The notes below the pieces were generated by a model. It saw nothing but the letters and a program-made list of their open reading frames with translations. It searched no databases and was not told the origin of the DNA. A program made the position numbers and the translations under genes. DNA of 64,000 bases from Mesostigma viride (Eukaryota > Streptophyta > Mesostigmatophyceae > Mesostigmatales > Mesostigmataceae), in contig RPFO01001885.1 of assembly GCA_009746045.1 (NCBI GenBank), positions 157,501 through 221,500 of the forward strand. The letters run 5' to 3'. Below, one piece after another: positions 1-10,644 of this stretch (the stretch's first letter is position 1; each line of letters starts with the position of its first letter).

Positions 1-59
1 TGTTGCTACTCTCACCTCCGTGATTTATCATTCTCAAGGAATGTATATTGCTGAGGTTT

Positions 60-113
60 TTTTTAGCTAAACCGTCTAGGTCTCGATGAACGTAAGCCAG
101 CCATAATTTTTCA
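60..113 (+). repeat. Fragment of a short dispersed repeat family
   Basis: The stretch matches the middle of the repeat family present at 1081-1355, 5077-5775 and 27930-28202 (shared text around 'gtaagccagccataatt'). Neither end is present, so it is a broken copy. Confidence 0.5.
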
Positions 114-540
114 TGTAGGTGCTGAAGCTAAGGTCCATTGGAGTGCCTTCCTACCAGAGAAATAAGTTTCATATTACAATAAGTGTGGCTAGGCAGTTGA
201 GCCTAGCCACACCCTCAAAATCATTGTACAAGTCATCAAGTCAACTTAGGCCAGTTCACCATGCTGGGGCCGAGCACATGCCCCCTTGGTCCAATCTTGT
301 CCCCAACAGCAGGGAGGACCCGTGGGTGGGTGGGAGCTGCAAAAAGGCCTCCCTACGTTCACCACACCACTCTAAGTACGGGGTGAATATGAAAAACTCG
401 AAGCACATGTCTCGAGGTGCCGCACCGCCCTCAGTTACTAGGGCGGGCACGGTTGCCAGTAAGCACTAGTACCAGTGCAACGCCGGTCCCCTTCTCTCTA
501 TTCCTATGTAGGCAACAAGCACCTCACATTAATGAATTAA
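114..540. other. No gene seen
   Basis: An open frame of 116 codons exists here but has no recognisable motif, is low in complexity and has an overlapping open frame on the other strand. I see nothing else before the AT-rich (TTAA)n run at 534-560. Confidence 0.4.
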
Positions 541-640
541 TTAATTATTTAATTAATTAGACTCGTGCTCCCGTTGGGGAGTCACAGAGCATTAACCCCG
601 ATGGATGGATGGATGGGAACACGCAATCCTACCCGGGTCT
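534..640 (-). mobile_element. LINE 3'-end fragment with (TTAA)n tail
   Basis: An (ATTA)n run is followed by the about 30-bp signature 'actcgtgctcccgttgggg', then by 'attaaccccgatgg' and a GATG microsatellite. The same signature, read on the minus strand, ends other copies at 2803 and 16091. On the plus strand it ends copies at 4922 and 20185. This identifies the 3' end of a LINE in minus orientation, cut off after about 100 bp. Confidence 0.6.
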
Positions 641-845
641 AATCTATCGCCTCACATGGTGTAGACGTGACGCACGGTAGAGCTACGCTACAGGTGGCAG
701 GTCGGCCCCCTTAGATATCGAGCGCCCGCCGCAACGTACATAACTATAAAAATTAAAATGAGCAGATAGCTCAAAAGGTCCACGGCTACACATATATTAT
801 CCAACTGTACCGCTGCACCTGAGTCTTAATGGCGTGCTGAAAGTC

Positions 846-2700
846 TTAATGCATGCGCCTCCTGCTGAACCGCATGCGTGCCAGCCTCGATTCCCATTTA
901 GGTGAGTCCCAGATGGGCTTCTGTGTTGGTCGCAATTGTGTTATGCTCACCCTGACTGCGCGCCGCCTGATCGAGATTCGAGTAACGGTGGGCTGCCTGG
1001 CCCCCGGCCTCTTACCATTGCTATCGATCTTTGTGGATGACGTACACTGGTCAAGGCGCATTCAATACGGTTATATGGGACAAGCAATGGTGCTCACCAC
1101 TAGACACTCCCGGCCAGTTAGGCTCGAAACACACGCCCTGATCAAGCAAGCTGTTTCCGGCCCCACCGTCTAGGTCATCTAGTCGCTCTACACCTAAGCC
1201 AGCCATAATTTCAATGCAAAAGGCTACACATTTCCATCACCATTCATATTCATTGATTCTGAACGACTCGAACATGCGGACAAGATAACGGCAGGCTCGA
1301 GCTACCATGGTCCGGATTCTCCCGATTTCTGGCCTGCGTCGCAGTTGTCTCCTTGATATGGGACGCCCTGTTGGGGTGGTCGTCCACCTGTTCCGTGTCC
1401 CATCGATCATACATTGTTGAGATAATCCGCCAGTTCTATGAAGGGTCCCAAGCCCAGGTCCGTACCGCTGACGGCGTCACTCCTTGATCCACACCGGGGT
1501 CGGTGGCAGGGCTGTGTGCTCTCCCCGATCGACTGTATCTATTCGATCATCATTATGATGGACTATATTATGAGCTATAGGCGTGCACAAGCCCGCGCTT
1601 TGCCCGGGTGGAGGGGCGCTCACCGCGGGGACGGATCGAGATCACGCAGTACGCCAGCTACGGCGGGGTTCAGACCGGCGCTGGCCCTACCGACTGAGCG
1701 ATCTGACCTACGCTGATGACACGACGCTCGTGAAGACCCCGGAGTCCGCTCAATTAACTCTGGCTAGATAGCTTAACAGTGGAAGCGCGGCCGTTGGGAA
1801 GCCCGGGCTTGTAATAATTATGGTCCGAGCAAGAAAACGGAGGTCATGGCCGGCATCGGCTTCCGTTCCCCGCTGGTCGACCACCCGCCACCCACCCTCC
1901 TCCTGCTAGCTGGACGGCATCCCCGTCCCCCCGGCGACTCGCTTCAAGCTCATCCTTGGCAGCTGGCTCCCCTCCACGGCCGACGACATCAACTGACACC
2001 TGCACAATTGGCAAGGCCTGGGCGGCCCTGGCGCCGCCTTGACAGGTTCTGGACATGTCGCTACCTGAGTGAGCTCGGCGCAAGTGCATTCTGTTCATTA
2101 GGCCCTTGTTGTCACTCAGCATCCTCCTTTACGGCTGCGAGGCGCGTGCATGGACGTCAGTGGCCCCACTGGCGCTGAGCAAGCAGCTTGACGCCACAGT
2201 CACTTGATTAATGCTCCGTCACATCCTCGGCGTCCGCTACCAAGGTCTACGGCGCGGCACCCGGGCTGAGCTTGATCTACTGCAAGCTCCCTCTTGTCAC
2301 CCATACCATCCGACACCGGCCACCGTCTCCTCTTTGCCGGCCTTCTTGCCCGCACAGACCAGCTAGGTGAATACCGATGTGGGCCCTACGGGCGGGCTCA
2401 GGACTGGCCAACGGTTCCAGGTAGACACCTCCGGCCTCCTATGGCAGGGTCCCAATTTGTGCACATGTACCGTCGCAACCCGGCACTGGCAAACTTGCGC
2501 GCGCCCCGCACCGACGCGGCGCGACCCGGACCTATGTGACACAGTTGCTTGAGGATGCAGGGCTTCTGGGATTAATATCTGTACTCCGCGCCGACATGAT
2601 AGACAAGGAGAAATGGGCTGCCGTCTGTGATATAAAGCACCTTCCTGTGGGGCATAAATCATGATCCTGTTTTCTCCCAACGGGCCCCGTGGCCCATTGG
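846..2700 (+). pseudogene. Decayed LINE reverse transcriptase
   Basis: Pieces of a LINE reverse transcriptase appear in order but in different frames. An ESQMGFCVGRN-like fingers motif lies near 905-940 and an F/V-D start of motif A near 1030. Motif A continues after the insertion as a FNTVIWDALL-like stretch near 1060-1075/1364. A QGCVLSPI motif lies near 1503-1530, the catalytic YADD near 1708-1722, and an ILLYGCEA-like thumb motif near 2115-2140. Stops and shifts break it many times. A separate 275-bp repeat has inserted at 1081-1355 inside motif A. It is an old, inactive copy and I cannot assign the clade beyond an APE-type LINE look. Confidence 0.75.
1081..1355 (+). mobile_element. Non-autonomous repeat inserted in the LINE RT
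   Basis: A 275-bp insert interrupts RT motif A. 'ATATGGGA' occurs at 1073-1080 and again at 1356-1363. Because other copies also end in CTTGATA, the true target duplication may be only TGGGA. The ends read CAAG...CTTG. Related copies lie at 5077-5775 and 27930-28202 (reverse), with lone ends near 9277 and 16667. It has no coding capacity. The short inverted ends and 5-8 bp duplication fit a MITE-like DNA element, class uncertain. Confidence 0.65.
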
Positions 2701-2802
2701 TAGAATGCAGGGTAGAAGTCGATCCTTATACGGGTGGAGGGTATTGCCCCTGAGGATAGGGCTCAGCTACACTACCGCCTCGTCTGCCATTATGCAATTA
2801 TA

Positions 2803-3731
2803 CTCGTGCTCCCGTTGGGGAGTCACGGAGCATTAACCCCGATGGATGGATGGATGGATGGATGGGTGCAAACAGTGCTACCGGTCTAATCTATCTATCA
2901 GCTACCTACAACCTCTATCTAACAGCATTCTACCACGTCTATCTAAACAGCATCACGCTGCCTTAGGGGAGCTGTCTGGCGTGCCTCCCGTGGGTTGGCA
3001 CACGCGGGCGCTTCCCCACAGGGGGGGGCTCGTTGTCCTCTATGACCCAGGTGGGCCCACTTGGCCTTGTCCATCATCTTCTTCTAAATCACAGAGAGGC
3101 CTAGGCCCCCCATGTCCTCTACTAGCTGTTCTTTGAAGGTGCGGGCCTTGCGGCGTCTAACATCAGGAGGCCCGGCCCACGTCAGGAGGCCGCCGGCCAG
3201 GCTTCAGGAGCTGGGCGCAGTCCTGCGGGGGGGCCACGTGAGGTGTCTACCTGGTTGGTGCGAGCTAGGTGCCCTACTAGCTGCAGGCGCCGCTGCGTTA
3301 ATGGTGCTGGTGATATATGGCATGCCCTGGTACAGGTCCTCATTGCGGACATGAGCAGCATATCTTACTCTGAAAATGGAACACAGCATGTTGGTGACCG
3401 CGCCGTCCAGCTTGCGGGCCAGGTCGGCGGTGAGGGTTCACGTCTCGGCCCCATACGTGAGAACAGGAAGGACGAGGACCTTGAACACGGGTCCTGTTTC
3501 TCGATCTTGACCAGGGGCTTGCGCCACAGGGCCCCGGGTACTGGTGTAAAGCGTGCCAGGCGAGGGAGATGCGATGGTCAACATCAACCTCGCAGCTGGG
3601 TAGCAGGCTGCCCAGCAGCTTGACGCGGTCCCGATACAGGACTCGAGAGCCGTCGAGGAGATAGAGGACATCGCAGGACTCGAGAGTGTCTGCCATTACA
3701 GTAGAGGACAGCTCATGGCCGGATGAGGATT
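2803..3731 (-). pseudogene. LINE reverse transcriptase, C-terminal part
   Basis: On the minus strand the sequence starts in an RT thumb region (KLLGSLLP then DHRISLAWHAL, near 3660-3560) and runs into VLVLPVLTYGAE (near 3440), then LDGAVTNMLCSIFRVRY. This is the conserved end of LINE RTs. Two frames are needed. The element ends at 2803 with the shared LINE 3' signature and GATG repeats. Its upstream part is interrupted at 3732 by the LINE-derived element 3743-4922 and may continue past 4934. Confidence 0.7.
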
Positions 3732-3742
3732 ATATCCCCCTC

Positions 3743-4922
3743 AGTTCACGGCGCTACACACCGCGGCGCAGGCTTCGGAAATGCATGCTGCACTTGTCTC
3801 TCGCCTTAACCATGCAGGTGGAAGGCAAGTGCGGCGTGCTCATGCAGAAGCTTGAGGCCATCATCGCCCACACCGAGGCCCTGGCCACACAGGTCCCATT
3901 TGAAGCTAGCGGAGCAGACGGCCACCATTGCCTCCCAGCCACCCCGGCAGGATGCTGGTGACCTCCCGCTCTCCTACGCGGACCTGCTGCGGACAGCGAC
4001 CGCCTCCACCACCGACGCCATCGCCACGAAGCTCCAGGAGCTGGAGGACCACCGCCAGGCCCAGCAACGGGAGGTCACCGATCGCGCTCGCCGCGAGTGC
4101 CGAGTGGTGCTACGTCGCTTCCCCCAGAAGCCAGGTGAGACGTCAACCTCCCTTGCTGACGAGATCAAGAAACAGCTTCTTACCCTCATGGGCCTGGTAG
4201 GTGAGGTAGAACTGCGTGGGTGCCACCGCCTTCCCCACTCACGGGACAAGGCGGCCACCCCACCAGTCCTGCTCACCTTCCTCTCCCCTGAGGATAAGCA
4301 GCGGTTCCTCTCTCGTCGCAAGCGGTTGCACGACCTCACCTGGACGCTGGATGACGACCTAACCCCCGCTCAGCAACAGCAGCGACGCGACCTGTGGCCG
4401 GAATACCTCCGCCATAAGCAGGACCCCCAGAAGCCCAAGGTGTACTGGAGGGGCGGGGACCTGATGATCAACCACAAGATGTGGACGCCCCCAGCGGGCT
4501 AGAATAGCAATAGCCCTAGCTTGTAACCATTGGAGTCACTGTCGCTAAGGCAGCCATGCCTAGAATGTTTGCCTAGCTGTGCCAACAAACCTAGTCACGT
4601 GCCGCCAACGCACGGTACACAACCAGCCATAGCCTAGTTCTAGTACCTGGCCATGCTACGCCCTGGCTATGTTCAGATTACTTGCCCACGCTCCTTGCTA
4701 TGACATCATTGCTCACATGGGTCTTATTGCACCCACAGTTTGCCGGATCGTTAGCCTGTCCTTTTAGCTAGCCGCGCCCGATTGCAGCTGTGGCATGCCT
4801 TTGGCATGAAGGAGACTGGGGGTCTCTGCCCTTTCTCCTGTAGTGCACACACAGGGATTAAAAGCACTTCGGTGCTCCGTGACTCCCCAACGGGAGCACG
4901 AGTTTAATTAATTAATTAATTA
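3743..4922 (+). mobile_element. ORF1-only LINE-derived element
   Basis: An 11-bp direct repeat, ATATCCCCCTC, flanks the unit (3732-3742 and 4923-4933). The unit holds one LINE ORF1, a 420-bp 3' untranslated region and a (TTAA)n tail, with no reverse transcriptase. The 3' region is repeated almost exactly at 19980-20185. The element therefore moved by target-primed reverse transcription, presumably using enzymes from a full-length LINE. Confidence 0.8.
3785..4502 (+). CDS. LINE ORF1-like RNA-binding protein (one frameshift)
   Basis: The protein would coat the LINE transcript. The first part (3785 to about 3900) reads as a short helical segment (VEGKCGVLMQKLEAIIAHTEAL). One base shift near 3900 leads into the long frame ending at 4502. 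That frame holds a coiled-coil-like stretch (DAIATKLQELEDHRQAQQREV). An RRM-like domain follows (ECRVVLRRFP ... GEVELRGCHRLPH ... PPVLLTFLSPEDKQRFLSRRKRL). A basic C-terminal domain ending KVYWRGGDLMINHK closes it. This order matches L1-type ORF1 proteins (coiled coil, RRM, C-terminal domain). The start and shift positions are inferred. Confidence 0.65.
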
Positions 4923-4933
4923 ATATCCCCCTC

Positions 4934-5076
4934 GAGTGACTACGGCCTTTGCACCGTGTGCAGTTCTTGGACGTTCGGAAACATGGCATGCATGGCTAAC
5001 GTAATGACTGACAAGCTAGACCTTTTCAGTGGTTTTCCATTTGCGAGTATTTCCTCGTAAATGGTGGGAGAGCGAT
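4934..5076. other. Remnant between two insertions
   Basis: Only 143 bp lie between the LINE-derived element and the next repeat. It is probably more of the older LINE interrupted at 3732, but no motif is visible. Confidence 0.3.
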
Positions 5077-5775
5077 CGCAGCAATGGTGCTCACCACTAG
5101 ACACTCCCGGCCAGTTAGGCTCGAAACACACGCCCTGATCAAGCAAGCTGTTTCCGGCCCCACCGTCTAGGTCACTGATCTAGGACTTCGCTCTACACGT
5201 AAGCCAGCCATAATTTCAATGCACAAGGCTACACATTTCCATCTCCATTCATATATATTCATCAGAATATACGCTTGGCTGATTTCGATAGTACCGGCTA
5301 CGCCCCCTTCTACTAAAAAGAAGGATTCAGCCGTGTTCAGCCCGTCTCACGGTGCGAGACTGAACAAGTCTCGCGTGCAGACATGTGTGTAGTACTCCTA
5401 CACACAGATCTCGAGTGATTTATCTAGTACCAAATCCGAAAGGCTTGCATCACTCCCCGGACAGGAGAACTTTTGCGGATGACTGTAGGTGTAAGTTGGC
5501 GATGCCATGGTAACCGGAGACGTCCGTCCTATAGTCAGCAAAATTGGTGCGAGAGGTCCCCAGTTCGATTCCGGTCGGATTCATTTGCAGATCGCGTTTT
5601 TCCGCGTTTTCCGCGGCCCGGCTCTGAACGCAAATGGTTTTCACCTTTGCGGAATGCCTGATCAGAATATATTCATCATCCTGAACTACTCGAAAACGCG
5701 GACAAGGTAACGGCTGGCCCGAGCTACCATGGTCCGAACTCTCCCGATTTCTGGCCTGCGCTGGTTGTCTCCTTG
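5077..5775 (+). mobile_element. Second copy of the CTTGATA-ended repeat, with an insert
   Basis: The outer parts match the repeat at 1081-1355 (start 'gcagcaatggtgctcacc', end 'ggttgtctccttgata'). A foreign insert of about 402 bp (5265-5666) splits it; ATATATTCATCA lies on both sides (5253-5264 and 5667-5678). Removing the insert gives a sequence collinear with the copy at 27930-28202. Confidence 0.65.
5265..5666. mobile_element. About 400-bp insert with a tRNA B-box-like motif
   Basis: The insert lies between 12-bp direct repeats. It contains 'cagttcgattccgg' near 5561-5574, which resembles a pol III B box, so a tRNA-derived SINE is possible. However, the box is about 300 bp from the 5' end and no A box or tail is clear. 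Class unknown. Confidence 0.45.
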
Positions 5776-6137
5776 ATACTTATTCCATTGAAGAGATGAC
5801 AGATCCCCATTAAAATAGCTGGCCAGCAGCCTACTTAAACCTATACTTTGGGTTGCCCGCATTAATAAGGTCAGTGCGCCCAGTGACCATAGCCGGTAGC
5901 CATTGTACCGAAGTTATATCATCGCCTCACATTAGTGTGAATCCCCTATTCATCCCCATAACGGCATGAAAGATTTCCAATGGGCTTGGGATATCACACG
6001 CCCAACCCTGTGGGCAAACCCCCTCCCCCCAAGCGGAGGAGGCGTTTTGATGAGTAGGGTAGTTAGGATTTTTCTAGACTAGCTAGATTAGAGTTAGGTT
6101 AGTTCGATTACGCGGCTCCTTCCATCCCACCCATCCA
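5776..6137. other. No gene seen
   Basis: Mixed-composition sequence with no long open frame, repeat or RNA motif that I could recognise. Confidence 0.4.
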
Positions 6138-6554
6138 TTAACTCGGAAAAGCCCTTTTGAAATCAATCAACACAGAGCTGTACGCAATGCCCTTGACCAG
6201 GAAAGACAGATATATACACAGAACAACAATCCTCCAGGTATCATGCAGCATCCCAGGCGTATACAACTCCTCATCTGTCAGCTCCCCCGTGCCATGGTAC
6301 TCAGTCACAACTGGCCTCACATGTGGCACCTGCACCCCGTCTATCTCCTTCAGCTTGAGCACAAACAAGAGCCTTAGCAACTGATGCTCCCTGGGCAACT
6401 CATCCACAGGCTCAGCACAGTTAGAGACTATCCAGTCATGCCCACTGGAGACAAACCCTAGAATCCATGCCTTAGCCATCTTGGAGTTAGCATATTGGGG
6501 CACCAATGTGCTAGATGGATGCAGGTTGAGGAGACCTTTCCAACGCCGTGTCAA
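6138..6554 (-). pseudogene. Old fragment of the INT-PR-RT Copia-like family
   Basis: The minus-strand frame aligns by eye with the pol of the element at 55681-63336, over the start of its RT. Matches are LLRLLFVLKLKE to the intact copy's KLRLKFVLKQKP, then VRPVVTE..GTGELT.EELYTPGM to RPCVTELKGTSTLPKGETYTPGL, then DFKRAF to DIKRAF. Only this part of RT remains. It shows that the family has been in this genome long enough to diverge greatly. Confidence 0.65.
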
Positions 6555-7163
6555 CCGCCTAGAACAGACAAGGGACTAGAAAGTTATCAAGTCCCGAAGT
6601 ACTGCCGACCGGTGGGCGAGGGCGGGGCACACTCAGGGCATAGTGGACAGGACACGTGGCAGGCCGTGCCTGCACAGGCTTAGCCTGTACTCTCACGTGA
6701 CTAGGACACAATGTACTGAGGGCTCAACGGTACTGTGGCTAGTAGAAGCCAGTAACCAGCCAGCAGGTCTGCAAGGATGTAAGTCCTTGCAGGACTGTGG
6801 CAGGTCCTGTGCTGTCCTAGACACAGGATAGCCAGAGATTCCTGTATGCTGCCTGCAACGAGGATGCAGGGCAGCGATACGAGGCTCTGGCAATGTAGCG
6901 TTGCCCAGCGTTGCTCATGACCGAGGAACAAGGATGGAACGAGGTTGCATATAGCTCGAGGCTCAACGAGGCATCGAGCGTCTTCACACACGAACCTTGG
7001 TCGTCACGACGAGTGGCGAGCCTATCGAGGGTCGTAGGCCTGGTGTGAGGATAAAGGTTGCTAGCCAGCAGCCTAGGGTCATTCCAGCCGGCAAGGACCA
7101 GGAGCTCACAAGCTCTGCTGACGAGTTGCTGCGCAAATCGTACTATTGTCTCCAAGCGCTTTC
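6555..7163. other. No gene seen
   Basis: Several short overlapping frames on both strands but no motif. The downstream ORF begins at the end of this stretch. Confidence 0.35.
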
Positions 7164-7595
7164 ATGTCTGGTTCATCGTCAAGCAGCCACGGTGCTGGTG
7201 AGGCGAACGAGCAGAGAGACGCGCAAGCGTTTTTCCCCTACCGTAACCAAGCAAACGCTCCAACATTCGTGCAAGCGGCCTACGTAGCGAGGCACTTGGC
7301 AGAAGAGGGGTGGGTGGCGGTGAGTGGGGGAGGCAGCAGGCCAGCGGCGGCGGACCCGATTATACAACGGGCTCGCGTCGTGATTTCTCCAGGTGAGACG
7401 GGGCGAGTGGCGGTGGAAGAGTTGGTGCGCATTCGTGACGCGCTAGCTGAAACTGCTAATCGTGTGGAGGTCGCTTATCAGGGCGCCCATATCACGCTTG
7501 CCGGTCTCGACCTTGCCAGGGAGGCGCTTAGCCAGATCGTGGCAACCGCGCTCGGCAGCACCAGACTGTTCAACCACTGCCATTACAATGTCTGA
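7164..7595 (+). CDS. Hypothetical protein
   Basis: A 144-codon frame starts at an ATG (7164), preceded in frame by a TTG. It begins with a Ser-rich stretch, then a helical, charged segment (VAVEELVRIRDALAETANRVEVAY) and ends without a domain I recognise. Composition looks protein-like, with few rare residues and balanced charge. It could be a gag-like or accessory ORF of a mobile element; no neighbour supports a role. Confidence 0.35.
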   Translation: MSGSSSSSHGAGEANEQRDAQAFFPYRNQANAPTFVQAAYVARHLAEEGWVAVSGGGSRPAAADPIIQRARVVISPGETGRVAVEELVRIRDALAETANRVEVAYQGAHITLAGLDLAREALSQIVATALGSTRLFNHCHYNV

Positions 7596-7904
7596 GAATC
7601 TCAGCTGGGCTAGTGAATATCTGAAGGATGAGCTGTGAGGGAGAACGAGGAATGTAAACTGAAAAGGAAGTTTATGTTGGAACACAAGGTTTTTTCCAGT
7701 TCAGAACCAGTAATGGCTTCAATTGTAAATTAAAGCACGCCAGCAGTATCAAAATGCATGGAGCCACTTAAAGCTGTAAAGTCTTCAACCTAGAAGGAGG
7801 CCTAAAATGCATGGAAAGGATGTCCACGTGGGTTTGTTGCCATGTACGTACCTTCCACGAGGGTGGCCAACGTTGCCACTGGCTGTTGCCTTTGGGAGAT
7901 TTTA

Positions 7905-7975
7905 TCAGGCGGGTGGTCCCACGCGGAATGGGGTAGATTTTTGCAAGAAAAAAACGCTAGTTTCAATCGTCCGAA
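7905..7975 (+). repeat. Dispersed repeat, copy 1
   Basis: About 70 bp here ('ggtggtcccacgcggaatgg' through 'gctagtttcaatcgtccga') recurs in reverse at 18150-18220. It lies in an otherwise gene-free stretch. Confidence 0.55.
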
Positions 7976-9800
7976 AACCGGACATTGCGCCGAAATTCTT
8001 GCCGAATTTTTTGCAGCCGAGCGAATTTTCCGCCGGCCGGACTTTGCGCCAGTTTTATTTAACTTGACCTTTTCCTGCTGTCGCGTGCACTTTGTCCCAT
8101 GCCTCAGGGACTGAAATTTTTGTAGCGGAAACGTTTTGGCCGTCACTTCCTTTTGCGCCAAGTGTTGGACTAGAAAATTCGTAACAGAAACTTTTTGGCA
8201 GTTGGCGTCACTTCCTTTCGTTCGACTGAAAATTCTCTGAAATTCGCTGAATTCGTACCGTAGCCTAATTTTTAATACCTCGAAGTGACGGGGCACTTAA
8301 AAATTTGCCCACAAGTACACTTGGCAGCGCGCTCACTGGGAAAAATTGTACAGCCGCTCGGCGGGCCACTTCAAAATTCGTGCGTGGCCTGCACTAATAC
8401 AATTCGTCTCCATGGCCTGCTAGCAGCTTTTTACTATCAATTCAGGGAATCAACAAACTCTAAAAAAAGTTTGATGGAATCGTATATATATTTGCATGTA
8501 CTAATTGACAAGGCAATGTGCCTACAAAAAGGTGCGGGGACAACCTGATGACGGAAATTGTCGAAGTCTTTCAGACTACTACCGTTCCTGCTATCGCGTG
8601 CACTTCAGTTCGTCCGTTGCCTATATCATTTACATAACTTAAATAATAAAATCAAGGTCGCGCTGCAAAAAGAGGCTTCACAACAACCATCACCAACAAT
8701 ACTAGGATCAGAATACTAGGAAGAAACCTGATGGCTCTATCTTGACCGCATAGAATAGTAATTCCCTCAATTCAACAAAAAACGACTCACCTTTACTCAC
8801 CCTCGTTCCGGGCCACCTCTTGCTCCTTCATCTCGTGCGTGAACCATGCACCGCAAACATTGACTAGGTGTGCTTTGAAAGAAACCGAGCATACATGTCA
8901 AAGTGTAGAAAATACATGTCAAAGTGCGCCCCTTCGAACAACAGCAGCAAAATTATAACCCCTGTTGCCGCGGCCCATCCCGTCACATGTGACTTCAAGA
9001 CGTCCCTCATTTGCGACGAGTATTGCAAAGTAGTGTCGTAATCCATCGATGTGTCTGTAATCTGGGGGCCAATTGTTCGCAAGGATAGGTGGCAATTAGT
9101 AATGAAGGAGACCACCCCCAAGCCAGTGGGGGCTCCGCGTGTGACACCCCCAAGCCGGTGGGAGGCATTCACAGTACCCCAGATTCGGGCCGTGGTGCCC
9201 ACATACCCCTGTCACTAGGACTTCGATAATAAGCGCCATCCATCCCATCACACTCGACTGTACTGAGTCGGCTTATCAAGGAGACAACCAGCGCAGGTAT
9301 ATATTTCCGAATTCAACTCCAATTGGAATACTTGCACAAAGCGAAACGAAAATAATTGCAATTGAGGACTCTCTGCAGCTAGACCCTCGCCCACTTGCTC
9401 AACATCGATTCTACCATATGGTGTGTGCAACTTCACACTTAACCTCCCCGTTCTCAACATGCGTGCCTCAACTCCCCCTTCCGTTGGGTTATACCAAACA
9501 AACAAAGAATTATTAAGTTGCGCAGCAAGTTCAAGAGTTGTTCGTTAACAAAAAAAACAAGCTACTAATTATTTATTTGCACGGGCACAGTAGCACTTGC
9601 AGCTAATAAAACGCTATCGTCTAATTCCGAAGGGCCTTTCGGCTAAATCAAAATTAACGATGCGGGCAGTGTGGCCGGAGCTGGAGACCTAACGGACATG
9701 ACAGACCCCTAATGCGTCTGAGGGGACGCACGAGGAGGCAAGGCTGGAACGTCCTCTGGAACCTTCCCCACCTAATCCGGAGATCCCGGGGGGCTCACTG
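7976..9800. other. Gene-poor stretch
   Basis: I see no supported gene. A minus-strand frame at 8864-9202 holds one hydrophobic run (GWAAATGVIILLLLF) but no family signature. Near 9277 there is a lone end of the CTTGATA-ended repeat family ('atcaaggagacaaccagcgc'). Confidence 0.4.
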
Positions 9801-9959
9801 TTTGCGGTGAAACATTGGTGGCCTTGGCCTTTGAATAATAGGACGCATCGTTCCAAGACATCTGCAGCAAATGATACAAAGCCATGGAGCAATTTCGAAA
9901 GTATCCGTAAGAATCATGTAGACCTGAGAAACAATTTTTTCGCAACCTCCAAGTTGGGA

Positions 9960-10610
9960 GGGGTCTCGCTGCAGCTAGACCCTTCCGTGAACGCAAAAAA
10001 TAAACATCGAATAACTGGGAGGTCTTCCTGCAGCTAGACCCCTCAAATCATACAAAGATGAAACATTGAAGTTGGGAGGGGTCTAGCTGCAGCTAGACCC
10101 TTACAGGAATGCGAAAAAACAACCAATAATTGGGAGGGTCTACCTGCAGCTATACCCTTACATGCAATCAAAAAGGATGAAACCTTGGAAGTTGGGAGGG
10201 GTCTAGCTGCAGCTAGACCCTTACAGGAATGCGAAAAAACAACCAATAATTGGGAGGGTCTACCTGCAGCTAGACCCTTACATGCAATCAAAAAGGATGA
10301 AACCTTGGAAGTTGGGAGGGGTCTAGCTGCAGCTAGACCCTTACAGGAATGCGAAAAAACAACCAATAATTGGGAGGGTCTACCTGCAGCTAGACCCTTA
10401 CATGCAATCAAAAAGGATGAAACCTTGGAAGTTGGGTGGGGTCTAGCTGCAGCTAGACCCTTACAGGAATGCGAAAAAACAACCAATAATTGGGAGGGTC
10501 TACCTGCAGCTAGACCCTTACAAGCAATCAAAAAGGATGAAACCTTGGAAGTTGGGAGGGGTCTCTCTGCAGGTAGACCCTTCAACGAAGGCAAGAATTC
10601 TATCACAAAT
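9960..10610 (+). repeat. Tandem repeats with an 18-bp palindrome every about 60 bp
   Basis: Units of about 120 bp alternate two forms of a box: GTCTAGCTGCAGCTAGAC (perfect palindrome) and GTCTACCTGCAGCTAGAC (one change). Each is followed by a different spacer. The spacing of about 60 bp is kept through ten or more boxes. A 147-codon frame runs through by virtue of the period and is not a gene. Confidence 0.85.
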
Positions 10611-10644
10611 TCATGGGAGCAGATCTGAAGAGAGACCTAATCCA

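Noticed and set aside
8864..9202. 112-codon ORF with one hydrophobic segment
   Set aside because: No family signature, no neighbour support, and a local duplication explains part of it.
9960..10610. Repeat array considered as CRISPR
   Set aside because: Spacers are the same two sequences over and over, there are no cas genes, and the setting is eukaryotic.
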